From: Galerina marginata
Taxonomy: Eukaryota > Basidiomycota > Agaricomycetes > Agaricales > Galerinaceae
Direction of reading: 5' to 3'
Length of the DNA stretch: 64,000 bases
Assembly (NCBI GenBank): GCA_023014335.1
Contig: JAECYW010000033.1
Span: forward strand, 248,001-312,000
Part shown: in pieces, positions 12,390 through 23,731 of the stretch
Layout: every line of letters starts with the position of its first letter
Position numbering within the stretch: the stretch's first letter is position 1
The notes under the pieces: model-generated
Database searches by the model: none
The model's input: only the letters and a program-made list of their open reading frames with translations
What the model was told of the DNA's origin: nothing
Made by a program: the position numbers and the translations under genes

Positions 12390-13190
12390 TCTAGGCGAAA
12401 ACGACCTCTGACCTCTTCGCACACATTGAGAAGGCTTGCCGCCGACGGGTGATGATCAACGTGAAGTAAGGTTCAACAGCCCAGGGTGTATGTGGAGGGC
12501 GAAGAGTGGGTTGTGCGTGCTCCGCGAGAAGGAGAGCCTTGATTACTACTTGCGGTATGGAGGTGGAGGTGCTAGGTACAGCCGACGAGGAGGAGGTAGG
12601 CAGGATCGGCGAGGCGGTGCCACGCCATTGCTGGGCCTTCGCCGTGTTCGACTGCATCCAGCCCTTGACCTGCTCGTCGTCGTGGGTGGTAGGCAGTGGA
12701 AGGATCGGGGGACCGTGATAATAGCTCTGTTGTTTTGGATATCATGCGTAGATTGACGCGGATGTCCAACTGAAGACTGCAGTCTGCGCTTCCAGGCAAG
12801 GTCAATGGCCTCCGCGGTCGTTCTTTAAGCGAGCCTGTCTGTCCTTGTGCTGTTTCTTCCCCCGCCTCCGTGCTCTCCCTTCTTCCCCAACCCAGCTCCA
12901 TATACATACTCCAGCACCAGACCATGCCCCCAACCCTCGTTCCATATCCCTCCTACGGCCATTCTCTCCCTTCGCATTCACAGTATCTAGTGCTTCACCT
13001 GCGTCAAAGAGGCTTGCATGACCAGCAGTGGAAAATTTCGAGCACAGCCTACTTGGTGATGTTAAAACACGCGCGCCGTGGCACCTCAGGTGAAATGTCG
13101 CAGATGTTGGAAGAGAAGTCGTCGACGGTAAAGCCACAGGTACCAGATACAGTCCGCCACAATAGGGAGATCTGTGTCAGTCGGTCGTAG
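12390..13190 (-). pseudogene. Unknown gene X, copy 1 (duplicate of 48105-48850)
   Basis: The reverse strand here matches the plus strand at 48105-48850 over several blocks: the GGAGAGCACGGAGG region, CCTGGAAGCGCAG, the TACCTCCTCCT region and the CCCTCCACATACACC end. Frames are broken in both copies and no domain is recognised. In both places it is flanked by the WD40-gene 5' end on one side (divergent) and a mu pseudogene on the other. It may be the remains of one gene with short exons; the function is unknown. Confidence 0.55.
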
Positions 13191-13384
13191 TTGTGGGCCG
13201 CTTGGCGTTGTGGTCAACATCAAGCTGAGCACGCAGAGGGCGCGCCTATATCGGTATCAGTCTTTGATCTCGTCAGAAATGTTGCAGAAAAGAGTCTTTC
13301 GCGAACTGGCCATAGTTGTAGATAGTGGCAGCTGCCAAGGAACATTTGGAAGCGCGTTACAGACACCGCGCAGTGTGATTTGTG

Positions 13385-13610
13385 ATCGGCGACGTGACCG
13401 AATGGACACAGCCATTCAACGCTTCTTGTCTTCCACCCTCAATATGCCCGACGAACGCCCACAGAGGGAAGGGAGGAAAGAGGTTCGCGGTACAATCGGC
13501 CTTTTCATTTCTGACAAACAAAGCTGGCCTGAACCAGCTACTTTATTGGAAGAAACTCGAGGACAATTATTGACACGATTTGATGATCAATTAAATCGGC
13601 CGCTATGAGA
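13385..13610 (+). pseudogene. 5' end of a WD40-repeat gene, truncated
   Basis: The translated frame contains DTAIQRFLSSTLNMPDERPQ followed by a diverged serine/proline-rich stretch. It matches the first exon of the intact WD40 gene on the minus strand (48101 downward: STAIQRFLSSTLNMPDERPQ). Homology ends near 13610 and no WD40 blades follow. It is divergent from gene X copy 1, exactly as at 47.8-48.8 kb. Confidence 0.75.
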
Positions 13611-14533
13611 ATATCTACAGGTACAGGTACGCTGCTTTCGTTGTTGGTAGCCGCAGGACGTGTTACGCAACCCGTAAAGCCCGCAGAAACTGGTAATGCA
13701 TGGGCGATGAGAAATAAAACACGATTCGAGATAATTTTGCAGTTATTGTTGGAGCAGATCAGACTTCCATACCTCTGACCTTTTATTAGAACAAGGAAGA
13801 TTTTTCTTGAGTGGGCGGTGAATTTCCCAATATACTACCCAATGAATAGTCCTGGATTACTTGAACCGCCTCTATTCACACCTGAGTGTGGCCAGCGACT
13901 GGCCCTGAGTAATCCATAGACCTGAAACCACATCCAAGCGTCAGGCTATATTATTCTCTACCGCAACCTGTGGTTCTCTCTGACCACAATGTATCGTCTT
14001 GCGGACGTCTTCTCTCTATGTTGTCCTATACAAATTATCATCGGGTAGAACCATAAATCACAGGAATCGTCGTCAGGATGTTGTTACACAAACTATCTCG
14101 CAGTCCGATTCCCGTTCACACCGGCGCCTAATTGTGATTACAGCTTCTAACTCGGGTCCTTGCCTCGAAGACAAGCAGCATCAGGATGTGGATGATGCAT
14201 AGCCTTGTCAACGGCTTGACATCATCGGGCAAATTAACCACCGGCCAGGCTAAGTAAATGGGTTTTTCGGCCACCTAGTCTTTTAGACGCTGCATGTTCA
14301 TCCTTGAGGTATATCTCAATAAATTGGGAGGTTCTAAATGAGGTCAATGTAGGGATTCATTCCAGGCGTTGTTCAGACGACTGATGATCAATCATCCTTT
14401 ATTGAAGTTGGCAAATGTGTGTAGATCAGTCGAGCATCGGGAACTATTTTAAACTCTATCATGGGACCGGAATGAGAGCTTAAATAGCAGGACACTTCAA
14501 TGAAAGGTATCTTCCCCTATCCTTATCCGTACC
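13611..14533. other. Intergenic stretch
   Basis: I see no coding region, RNA gene or repeat shared with the rest of the window. It presumably includes the promoter of the DUF6534 gene that begins at 14534. Confidence 0.4.
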
Positions 14534-16458
14534 ATGAATTTTCTGGCCTCCCTTTTTGGCGCCGGACAATTAGGGGTTATTTTCAATGCCTGGTCCGCTT
14601 TAATTTAACCTGTGGGCTCGAAATACTAACCGTGGTTCTTGTAAATTGTAGGATGGTTGGGCTGGTCTGTGCGCAGGGATACAGCTACTACCTCAACTTC
14701 CCTCGCGACATCATGGTCTTGAAGATACTGGTAGATTTCTTTGGCGTCAATAATAGCACATACACTGACGGGGAACACTTTGTTAGGTTGCCTGGGTCTT
14801 GTAAGTAAAGCTTCCATTAAAAAACACGGATAGATACGGATTCAACGGGGTTTAGAGTACTCCAGATCTTCAATTTGTGAGTCATTCAAAATCTTACGTT
14901 CTCTGCGACATAAATTGAGCGAGGCAACGTAGATTTGTCCAGGCAACAACAATGTACCACTACCTCATCGTATCCTTTGGGGATTTCAACAAGATTTATG
15001 AAGTGACATGGTAGAATTTGGATATTGCATCGCCTACCCTATTGCGTCTAATATGCTGTAACAGGGAGTGGACTCTTTACTTGGGCCTAATTGTGAGTCC
15101 CCCCAGTATCACCTCAATTTAAACTGCTGTGAACTGACCTAACATTCTTGAAGGCACTTGCTGCATGCAGCGTTCAGTTGTTCTATGCATATCGTATCTT
15201 TCGCCGTAAATTTATGATCCCTCAATTGGCGGTTATTCAGTGACTGACATTTCTTTGGGCTCTAGTGAGCGAGAATCGGAACTACCTAATTTTTGGGATA
15301 ATTGTACGAGTATTCTCTTTGATTAAAGTTCCAGCATTTAATATTTGTCTAGGTAATTTTGGCTCTCACTGCACTTGGTACGCAGTCGCCAAATGAATCT
15401 TGACTTTGCCTACCCATACTCTATTATAGGGCTGTGTTCGGCAATCGTGATTCTTGGACTGACGGCAGATACAAATTTCGCAAAGCTAGGCAGCGCAACG
15501 GTCAGTTTTTCCATAAAATACACATTTCTTTCCGTTTATAACTTTGCCAATTCCAGTGGCTCGTTCAGGCTTGGCTCTGCGTAGACGGCGCCTGCGACCT
15601 TCTCATTGCCATATTTCAAGTATATTACTTGTATCGCCAGCGTTCTGGGCTTCCAAGGTCAGTTCTTATATCCTGAATTCCAGAGAAACCACAGGTCATC
15701 TTTTCATCTCCTCAGGACGATGCAGTTTGTGAACACGCTCATTCTATATATTCTCAGCACTGGGCTTCTCACTAGGTAAGATTCCCTTCATTTTGAAGTA
15801 ATAAACTAATTTTGTGGTGCTTAGCATCCTTGTCCTGTTTGAATTGATCTCGGTAAAGCCCTTGGGCAACCTTTCTCAACAAAGTGCTGATAATTTGTGT
15901 GCATAGTTTGTGATCCTGGGCTTCAATTTTGCGCATGTTTTCCTTAGCTACCAGATGGGTGCCAGTAAGTCTTATGTATCGTCTCGATATTAATTTATTC
16001 ATAAAATTTGCCAGTCCATACAATGTCTTTCCTAGCCAAGTATGTGAACATTATGTCTTCTTTTTGCACCGATTCTGGCTAAAACCCAATTCAGTTTGGA
16101 TGCGAGGCGAAATATACGACTGAGTGAAGTTATCATGGTAGATAGCTCTGGCAGGAGTGCCGCTAATGGACCGCATACCGGAAATACTGGGAGTACCGGG
16201 GAATTGCAGTTCAAAACGAATAACGACTATTCCAAGATTACAAGCTCGCAATTTAATACATCCATTCTGGTGCGTGAACTTCCACTGCAACCGATTTCTA
16301 TGTGGCCAATTTACCACTTTCCCCACCAGAACTCAGAGCCTGATGTGATCGGGACGGTAATATTAATCCAGCAAGAGAACAGTAGCACGAGCGAGATGGA
16401 CAAGGAAGCTCAAGATTTAAGACCCAGCAGCAAGGAAGATAAAGTCGCCGAAATATGA
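14534..16458 (+). CDS. DUF6534-type multi-pass membrane protein, 16 exons
   Basis: The protein is about 366 aa and matches the agaricomycete membrane-protein pattern of DUF6534: an N-terminal GVIFNAW...GLVCAQGYSYYL helix pair, the VQLFYAYRIFRLS motif, a VILGLTAD helix, the WLCVDGACDLLIAIFQ helix, the FVNTLILYILSTGLLTS helix and a final FLANLDARRNIR cap before a hydrophilic tail. About seven membrane segments are expected. Exons: 14534-14592, 14652-14730, 14787-14800, 14856-14876, 14933-15010, 15065-15092, 15154-15205, 15266-15303, 15353-15377, 15430-15500, 15557-15657, 15716-15775, 15825-15852, 15907-15964, 16015-16039 and 16095-16458. Each junction is GT-AG, the sum is 1101 nt, and the reading stays in frame throughout, including 14- and 21-nt microexons. 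The function of the family is unknown. The Ser/Thr-rich cytosolic tail could be regulatory. Confidence 0.88.
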
Positions 16459-18596
16459 GCATGAACATTATACGGGACAGGGGGGTTGCCTCGTTTAGTC
16501 ACAGATGCGACGTGCCTCCATTTTTCACACCGCATGAGTATGAAGTCATCAGGATTCGTTGACTCTCGTAGTCACGGCGTTGAGGATAACAAGCTTAGAC
16601 TCAGAGCCTTAGGACAAATGATAATGAAGAATAACGGTGGCCACACTGAGGCGGAAGGGCGAGAGCAAAAGTGCTTCCATGACGAGCTGACTGTCTCATG
16701 CAGCTGGAGCTATGAAAGACTTTCAATTTGTTCTCTCTCCCTTAACATACCGCCAATAATTATACTACGGATATTATCCGAAAATTTGCAATGCCTCCCA
16801 ACTAAAGTTGTGCTAAATCCCGGGTTACGGTCAGGACCAAATGTGTTCGATACACTTCTCCTGCCAGTGCCGAGCACGTATCCTGACCCCAACTCTCCAC
16901 TAGCGACACCGAGTAACCAGGAGAGAGCTAATTAAGCGATGAAGATTGTTAATTGGTGCCTATATTTAATCTACTATACAAATTAACGGATTCAACTTTA
17001 TTTTTACTAACTTGTTCACTGTCACTGAATTTGCGTGCACGGTAATGCACGTAGGCTCTACTTAATACCCAAGACGGTGCACAGTAGTCATTGCAGCATG
17101 GTGCGTCATGCACGGCCGTGCTCGGTACTGCTAATTTCCCCTCAACAGACGATCCTCATTGCGAACCCCTGTTTATCAGTCACCCATCATATGCTATTCT
17201 GGACCATGAGATAGTCATACTTTGAGGGAGACTTGGTGAGAAATTTGTTGACTCCTTTTGTGATCCTTGACGAAAATGAGGAATGATGTACCATTCCATT
17301 TTGAGGTGCTAAGAATAGTTGACCGCGGTCGCAATGGTGTCGCCCACAGCTGACATAAGTCAATTGCTGATCGGAATAAAGCTTCGAAATGGATGGGATA
17401 TGCCAATTGCATGTACGCATTGACAGGCCACCAGTGTGCTTCTCTTTCATCTAAGCCGTTTACTGAGGAACTTTCTCGACCATGAGAAAATACTGTACCT
17501 TTATAGAAGATACTCGGGTAGATTGACATCACACACTCGAGGCTATAAGATCGTTTGTGCCCCATTGTTTAATGTGTCCAAGGCACTGATATGGCCGATA
17601 TCTGGCCTCTCGCAGGACCTTAAGTTTGTCTCAGGAGAGACTGTACTCAGAAATGGTCTACCGTGGACGGCCCGGGTTTTATTTTTGCACCCAACTACTG
17701 ACCAATTGCATTGAGGATCATTCATTTCTTCGTTTAACATGCCAAAAATAATTTTTGGCTATATATTATATGAATTGTAACAACTTTCTCTCCAAAATCT
17801 TATCTCAAATGGGCTGCTGCCGTTTCTGCGCAAGGGTTTTTTGTGCGCGACGGCAGGAGTAAGCCGTGGGAAACTGCATAACTTTAATAACCAACCGGCG
17901 CAAGAGCTGGTATTACCACTTCCAATGCAACCCGCCAGTCATAATTTTTGGTATATAAGATTATACAGATATATACTACATATTTAGCAAGTTTTATATA
18001 ATACTGGCTCACGGGGAGGGAGCTATGATACAAATTAGCGTAAAGTTATAAGCTGCATTGACAACAATTCTGCCACAGGCGCAGTTGTGACGAAATGGTT
18101 GGGCATACGCACTCAGTGCCGTTGGGTGAGTACTTGCTCTCAGCAAGCAAGCTGCCACGCGAATTTCCTTTTTCCTGTGGAGCTTTACTCGGGTCTCGCC
18201 TAAGCGCCTAAAATACAGAAGCAACAGATAGTGTAACTACCTGACCATGATGCCCGGTGTCCACATCACGGAGACCGAGCGCAATTAGGCAGCGGGTTCT
18301 AGAAATCGTATCTGATTTCTTACCGAAATGTTCCTGAACCATATATACATGCACTCCAAGGTGTTCACTATCTCTATCGCGCGGTAAGAATAAATGCGAG
18401 ACCATGCAGCTTCAAGTTCATGATCAAACCTTGTGAAGGAGGCCCGGGCCTCAGGGGAACCACCTGGAAAGATGTGATAGGAGTAATTGCTATAACATTG
18501 CCTTTCAGGTCCGTCCGGGGCAGTCGGGTACTCTTTAGACGAGTGTACTTAAGTAACTTCAATACCTCGAGACCGATAGCCGTGTCTGCCTCAACG
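16459..18596. other. Gene-free stretch
   Basis: Several frames of 60-150 codons exist (for example 16486-16935), but none shows a domain, splice-consistent extension or duplication elsewhere in the window. AT-rich segments at 16930-17000 and 17740-18010 look intergenic. The last 180 bases are open in frame with the UbiA gene and are discussed there. Confidence 0.4.
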
Positions 18597-19836
18597 ATGA
18601 CACCAAAACGAGTCCCCAATACCTTCGGCCTTCCAACGCGTAACGAATTACAGGCCTGCTGGGAGCTCTGCCGATTGCAGAATAATATTGGGTTTTGGGT
18701 CATATGGTTGCCCACAGGTTAGTATCCATCTCGCCTCGATTGCATTCGCATTTGAGTGATCATTCTCATTCACCCTTTTTTACAGCGTGGTCCATCGCCA
18801 TGGCGTATCACGCAGAGCCCAAAATCAAGGCGCTCCAAGCCATTTCTTGTGCATGCAAATACATTCCGCTTTGTTTCGGAATCAAATCACTTGTAGGTCG
18901 CTGGTCATTACCCTCAACCCTTGGCTGATAACGATAAATAGATCATGACCATTGACGACATTCTAGATTCAGATATCGACGGTCTTGTTGAACGTACCAA
19001 AATGCGTCCCATTCCTCGAGGCGCGATATCACTTGGCCGTGCCTGGGTGTTCTTCTCCTGCCAAGTGGTCTTGGGGCTATGTCTTGCTGTAAAATTCCTG
19101 AATACCCGAACGTGAGGAAATGTATTTTTGCCTGATGGATTTTAAATAATGACAATTTTGTAGGTTACTCATATCTGCAATCGTATGGCCTACCTACATT
19201 ATATACCCAACCTGCAAGGTCAGACACTTCCTCATTTCAACTCGAGCACTCAGATATAAAATTCGCAATGATACTTTAGCGCTGGACCAACATGGCACCT
19301 TTACCTCTTGGAATTATGTTTAATGTTGGTGTCTTCATGGGATGGGCTGATCTTGGGATAAATAACGTTACCATGCCATGGAATACCCTCCTGCCCGTGT
19401 ACATTGGAACATGCTTGTGGACAATAACCTATGAGACCGTTTACCAACATCAGGTCCGTGCATTTACTCCAAGCTAACAAAATTACGAACCAACTGGCTC
19501 TTTCATTAGGATAGAGTTGATGATATAAAGATTGGTCTTTATTCTCCAGCTTTACTCCTTGGAGACTATACAATTTCCGTTTGCACGATCACAGCGACGG
19601 GTTTCTTCGGTCTCCTCTCTTACGGGGGTTTGCTTAACAGACAGGGAGGCTTCTACTTTGGCGGACTCACCATGGCAAGCATGCTTTTATTTGCGCGCCT
19701 TTGGAGAACCAATGTCTATCGACCTGAGGAATGTAGGCAATTCTTTCTACAAACTGTATTGATAGGTCAGATCATACTTGGCGGGATCCTGCTCGACGTA
19801 GTGCTCCATCGCTTGATGAATGGTATACCGTTGTAA
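18597..19836 (+). CDS. UbiA-family prenyltransferase
   Basis: This is a membrane prenyltransferase that would join a polyprenyl diphosphate to an aromatic acceptor. It is 317 aa in six exons: 18597-18717, 18786-18892, 18942-19111, 19164-19218, 19280-19453 and 19510-19836 (954 nt, all GT-AG). The first Asp-rich motif is DDILDSDID (81-89), followed by RTKMRPIPRGAIS as in COQ2-like enzymes. The second is YQHQDRVDDIKIG (D210, D214). About eight or nine hydrophobic helices are spread through the rest. The first position of motif one is Asp instead of the common Asn. The frame is open upstream to ATG 18420, adding 59 residues with an Arg-rich, acid-poor part that could be a mitochondrial presequence. 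So the protein may be COQ2 for ubiquinone or a secondary-metabolism enzyme. No other biosynthetic genes lie beside it. Confidence 0.85.
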
Positions 19837-20480
19837 TTGTATAATTTGTTACATTATTCGACGATTTTGAGTTTGAACCGTATCGAAGTTCAAAAGCAAT
19901 GGATTACTTCAAGTTTCAACAACAGGCAATATTTCCTGTCCCAGAAATCGGATTGCTGGTTCCTGAGCCTTTGATAATGCATTTACAAGTATGTAGCCCC
20001 GTCAGTTGACACAAACTCTATCTTGTTGGGGCATGAGATACATCTCGTCTTCTTAATGGACCGGAGTGAAAAGTTGAAAATTAAAGACCATTTTCAGGCG
20101 GGGACGAGTTCAACGGAGGGCGGCGTTTCTGAACCAAAAATACCGGCACGCATAATCACCTTCGTTTGTTTCATGCCCCATAATATCTCCCTCCCAGTAA
20201 AGAGAAAGGTGACTGAGCACGAGAACGTCACTCCAAGCCCACATTTACTCCTGCGCCTGGCCGCTTCCATGTAGGACGCTGCGCCATACCGCGTTCGGCA
20301 TGGAGAAGATTTTACGAATCTGGACGATGGAGATCACACTCAGGCCCGAAGTTTCGACCGTCCCTAACTTTGAACGCCTCCGCAAGAATATTCAAGACGA
20401 CGACAACTTCATGAATAGGTTTTCGGGAAATCTAGAGGCACCTTACCGCTTCGTCTAGACGTCTATGGTACTCGATTAGC
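19837..20480. other. Gene-free stretch
   Basis: This is the 3' flank of the UbiA gene. An 83-aa frame at 20023-20274 has no recognisable features. Nothing else is supported. Confidence 0.4.
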
Positions 20481-22375
20481 CTCGGGCTTCACACACCAGC
20501 CTCAACCACCGAGAAGTTGAGAATATATTTTTGGCTGTTTGAAATTTGAATATTCAAGAGCTCGTGTACTGACTCTGAAGAATCATGGGTCAAGACTCGA
20601 AACCGTTGTTCAGTGGTACAGTAAGATGACCAGCGGTGAGATCTGGATGCTAGGATGAGACGCTGACTGGCGACAGTGTGTCGCGGTGGAGAAGCCGGAT
20701 CTCGGCGATCATCAATCATTGATTCAGCAAATAGGAGGCGTTAATTTAAAGTGGCGCTCGAATTCACATCCATTTTGCTTTTCCTCCTGCTTTCTTTCCC
20801 CCTCCCAGCAACTCAACGTCAGTCGCAATGGACGCCAATTCCTTATTTTCGTCACATTCTATAGGTATTCGGATTATTCTACGCCTGAAGGAGCTCGAGG
20901 GTTCAAAAACATTCGAAGCTTCTCATCATCTGTTTTCTGACGTGGCGGACATCCCGTCGCGTTAGATTCCTTTTCACAAAAACGCACTTCAACCTCAGGC
21001 TGCAGGTAAGAAACATTCATATTTCTAACTTAACCCTCTTTTGACCTTTTCTTTCTCGCATTATTCGCTTTCCTGGATCCAGCGACTTCTGCGTTACTGC
21101 TTCATAGGTCTCGACCTGGTGATTCATTAGGGTTCGCTATATACTCGGGCTTAAAGCAGGCAACTGGGTAAGTTAAATTGTTCTTATTTCCTTTTCAGAG
21201 TACGAAACGAACCTACATTTCTTTTCTATAGTTCCATACAACTGCTGGCAACCCTTTCCTTAGGACGTATGCTTTCCGTTGACCACTGCCCGTCAGAGGT
21301 TCGGACTTTAACCTGTTTTCCAGGCAACTCCAGGCCAACAAGAACGCGTCTCACAATGCGTGGTGCTATTTCCGAGTCCCAACAGGGCAAATTGGGTCAA
21401 AGGGGCATGTCCCAGTTTAGTTTCGGTCATGGGTCGACGCTGGCTGCATTGTGGCAGGGGAGAAGTCACTGGCTACGAATGGGGCGTCTGAGCGCTGCGA
21501 TTTCGTTTCTGGCCGCACATCAGGTCAACAGCGCATCCCCTCCCTTGTGGTCTCCGCTGCCCAAGAGATGCGCGTGAACAGCAGTGAAAGCGAGCCATGG
21601 GCGGATGGACTGGTACTCAAACATACCGCGCCGTTTTACTCATGTGCTGGGCGGGGCAACGGGTTGAGAAGGTTGCCAGGAGAATCACGGAATGTTCTAC
21701 GCCGTATGTCTACGTCTCTCTCAAGCTGGCTTGTCCTGTCTGACACCCCAACATCAGTCGACTGCGTCAAGTTCAACACCCATATTCGTTCACGCCAGCA
21801 CGGACACAGGCACTGGTTCCTTGCTGGCGTCTGACAATGTCCATGACGATCTTCTCATATGGCCCCGCCTTTTCTGCCCGCCTTCCCTCGACGTACACCC
21901 TTTTCTACTTACCTTGTCCCATCTCGGCACTCCTCCGGATGGCAATACCGATATCGACAGTGCGAGCTCGAACTCTCGAACTCGAAGAAGCTTCCTAGAT
22001 GTAGTCTAAACTCAGGTTTCCTCCCTCCACCTACCCTACCGCTAGTCGTTCGGCTTATTACTCAAACCCGAAGCTCCAACCTATACAACAACATCAGCAC
22101 TCTCGCTCACCTCACCACCCAAAATAGCGTACCCTCGAATTTGGCCTGCTTTTCCGACCTTAATGTCATCTCGGGCATCGACAACCTGCCACTGCCGCTG
22201 CGTTTGGCTAACGAGGGTGCAGCCTCGCTCGATGTTCCACCGGGGCGTGCGATGTACCTGCCTCCGAGTTGAAGCGGACTATACACTAAACTCGCCCAGC
22301 TTACGTCAAAATCTAGTTGTGAACGCTGCCGCGGATCCTCACACGCTTCCTTGCTACTTTCTTCACCCGCCCTCC
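20481..22375 (+). repeat. Family A repeat copy A4 (longest plus-strand copy)
   Basis: The copy runs from a 5' region shared with A1 (GCCGGATCTCGG, GGCGTTAATTTAAAGTGGCG) into the start block ATGGACGCCAATTCC at 20828. It then has CTGACGTGGCGGACATCCC, a GTAAGAAAC donor (21005), AACTGGGTAAGTTA (about 21167) and a CTATAG acceptor (21230). Long 3' blocks follow, matching A2 at 5290-5500 and the minus-strand copy A7. Stops fall in every frame. The tail TACGTCAAAATCTAGTTGTGAACG leads straight into the next copy, A5. Confidence 0.65.
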
Positions 22376-23040
22376 TAGCAATTCAATGTCAGTATGGACG
22401 CCAATTCCTTGATATTCGTCACCCTCTTATTTAGATTGATCGGTGTCTTGAAGGGTTAAAACTCTTGACAATCCATTTTCTGACGTGGCGGGCATTCCGT
22501 CGCGTTACATTTCCTCTAACTTTGAGGAAACACTCAGGCAGCAGGTAACAAATATTTTTCTTTTCTACTATTAATAAAGCCCTGTACTGACGTACTCTTT
22601 CCGCGTAGTTTGCATCAGTGGCCTTCCCGGATTCAGTGACTTTTGCGTTACAGCTATGTATAAGTCTCGACCTGGTGATCCATCAAGGGTCTCTATATTT
22701 GGGCTTGAAGCAGGCAACTGGGTAAGTTGTTCTGTTCTTCATTCGCTCGAAGAGTATGGAATGAACCTACGTTGGCTTTCTATAGTTCCATACCACCAGG
22801 GCTGGCTCCTGCCGGACTCTATGTTGCCATCCAAATCTATGTCCACGATGATTTGCGGATTTGATCTGCCATTTCCGTCTGCCTGCCGTCGATGTTCAGC
22901 CTTTTTATCGGACCTTCCCCAACTCTTCTCTCTTTCTCAAAATGACGACGCCAAACCTGGTCGAAGCACCAACCTCTCTCACAACATCGGCACTCTAGGC
23001 TGGCTCACCGACTGAGTTAGCCTGGCATGTATTAAAGCTC
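22376..23040 (+). repeat. Family A repeat copy A5, cut by an NB-ARC/TPR fragment
   Basis: It starts with GGACGCCAATTCCTTGATA at 22395. It holds an open piece reading SDVAGIPSRYISSNFEETL up to a GTAACAAAT donor (22543), the RPGDPSRVSIFGLEAGNW exon ending at GGTAAGTTG (22721), and a CTATAG acceptor (22785). Near 23035 the repeat stops and homology to the 3' end of an NB-ARC/TPR gene begins. It is the best-preserved copy of the middle exons. Confidence 0.65.
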
Positions 23041-23731
23041 TCTCAGCAAATGAATGGTCATCACATCCTCGTTGGCGACGTTCTCACCTGCTACGGCAGA
23101 ATCCTCCTCAACCTGGATCGCTACAACCAGGCAGAGGAACAATTTAGTCTCGCACATCAGACATTCCTCTCCATCCCGAACGAACGACGGGCCGCGCGGT
23201 GCACGCTTGATCTTGTCGAAGCATACAATTTTCTGGGTGGAATATCGTTCGAGAAGCAAGCACGACTCGTCGAAGCGCTCCTTCTTCCTCGAGCAGGTGT
23301 ATTAATGGGACAATCAATACGACGCCGTTCTGCTCGCTGGAATAGCCGCGGTACGCGAATACGAACGGCTTTCTCAATATCCTGGCGATCCTATGCTGGC
23401 GCTTGGGCAGATCCGGTTCATGCAGAAGAACTATGCAGATACGGTAGAGACTTTGGATCGCACGCTTGCGATTTGCAAGGCTTATGGGCGGCCAATCGAC
23501 ATTACGCAGTCGCTTGAGATGATTGGACGTACTTTGGCCAAGATGGACCGGGCGTTGGCGGCGCAGGGTGCTTATACGGAGGCGACGCGGTATTATGGTG
23601 CTACGAAAGTGGCAGAGGGGAAATTGGGCATAACGCGTTGTCGGTTTTTCTATCCGACAAGCGGTGGACCCGTCTTCGGTTCCAATTTTTGAAGAACGGC
23701 TGGCGTTGTGTGGGTTTCACAGAGATTTTTG
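23041..23731 (+). pseudogene. NB-ARC/TPR gene fragment (C-terminal TPR part)
   Basis: The fragment matches the last third of the intact gene at 58696-61664. It opens with LVGDVLTCYGRILLNLDR, continues through ERRAARCTLDLVEAYNFLGG, loses about 50 codons after EKQARLVE, and ends in the ERLALCGFHRDF tail with its stop at 23731. Two or more frame changes occur. It has no start, P-loop or promoter of its own, so it cannot encode a working STAND protein. The following F-box fragment lies in the same order and orientation as in the parental pair, so the segment was copied as a block in inverted orientation. Confidence 0.85.

Noticed and set aside
16486..16935. 149-codon plus-strand ORF.
   Set aside because: No domain, no splice-consistent extension, overlapping frames on the other strand, no copy elsewhere in the window.
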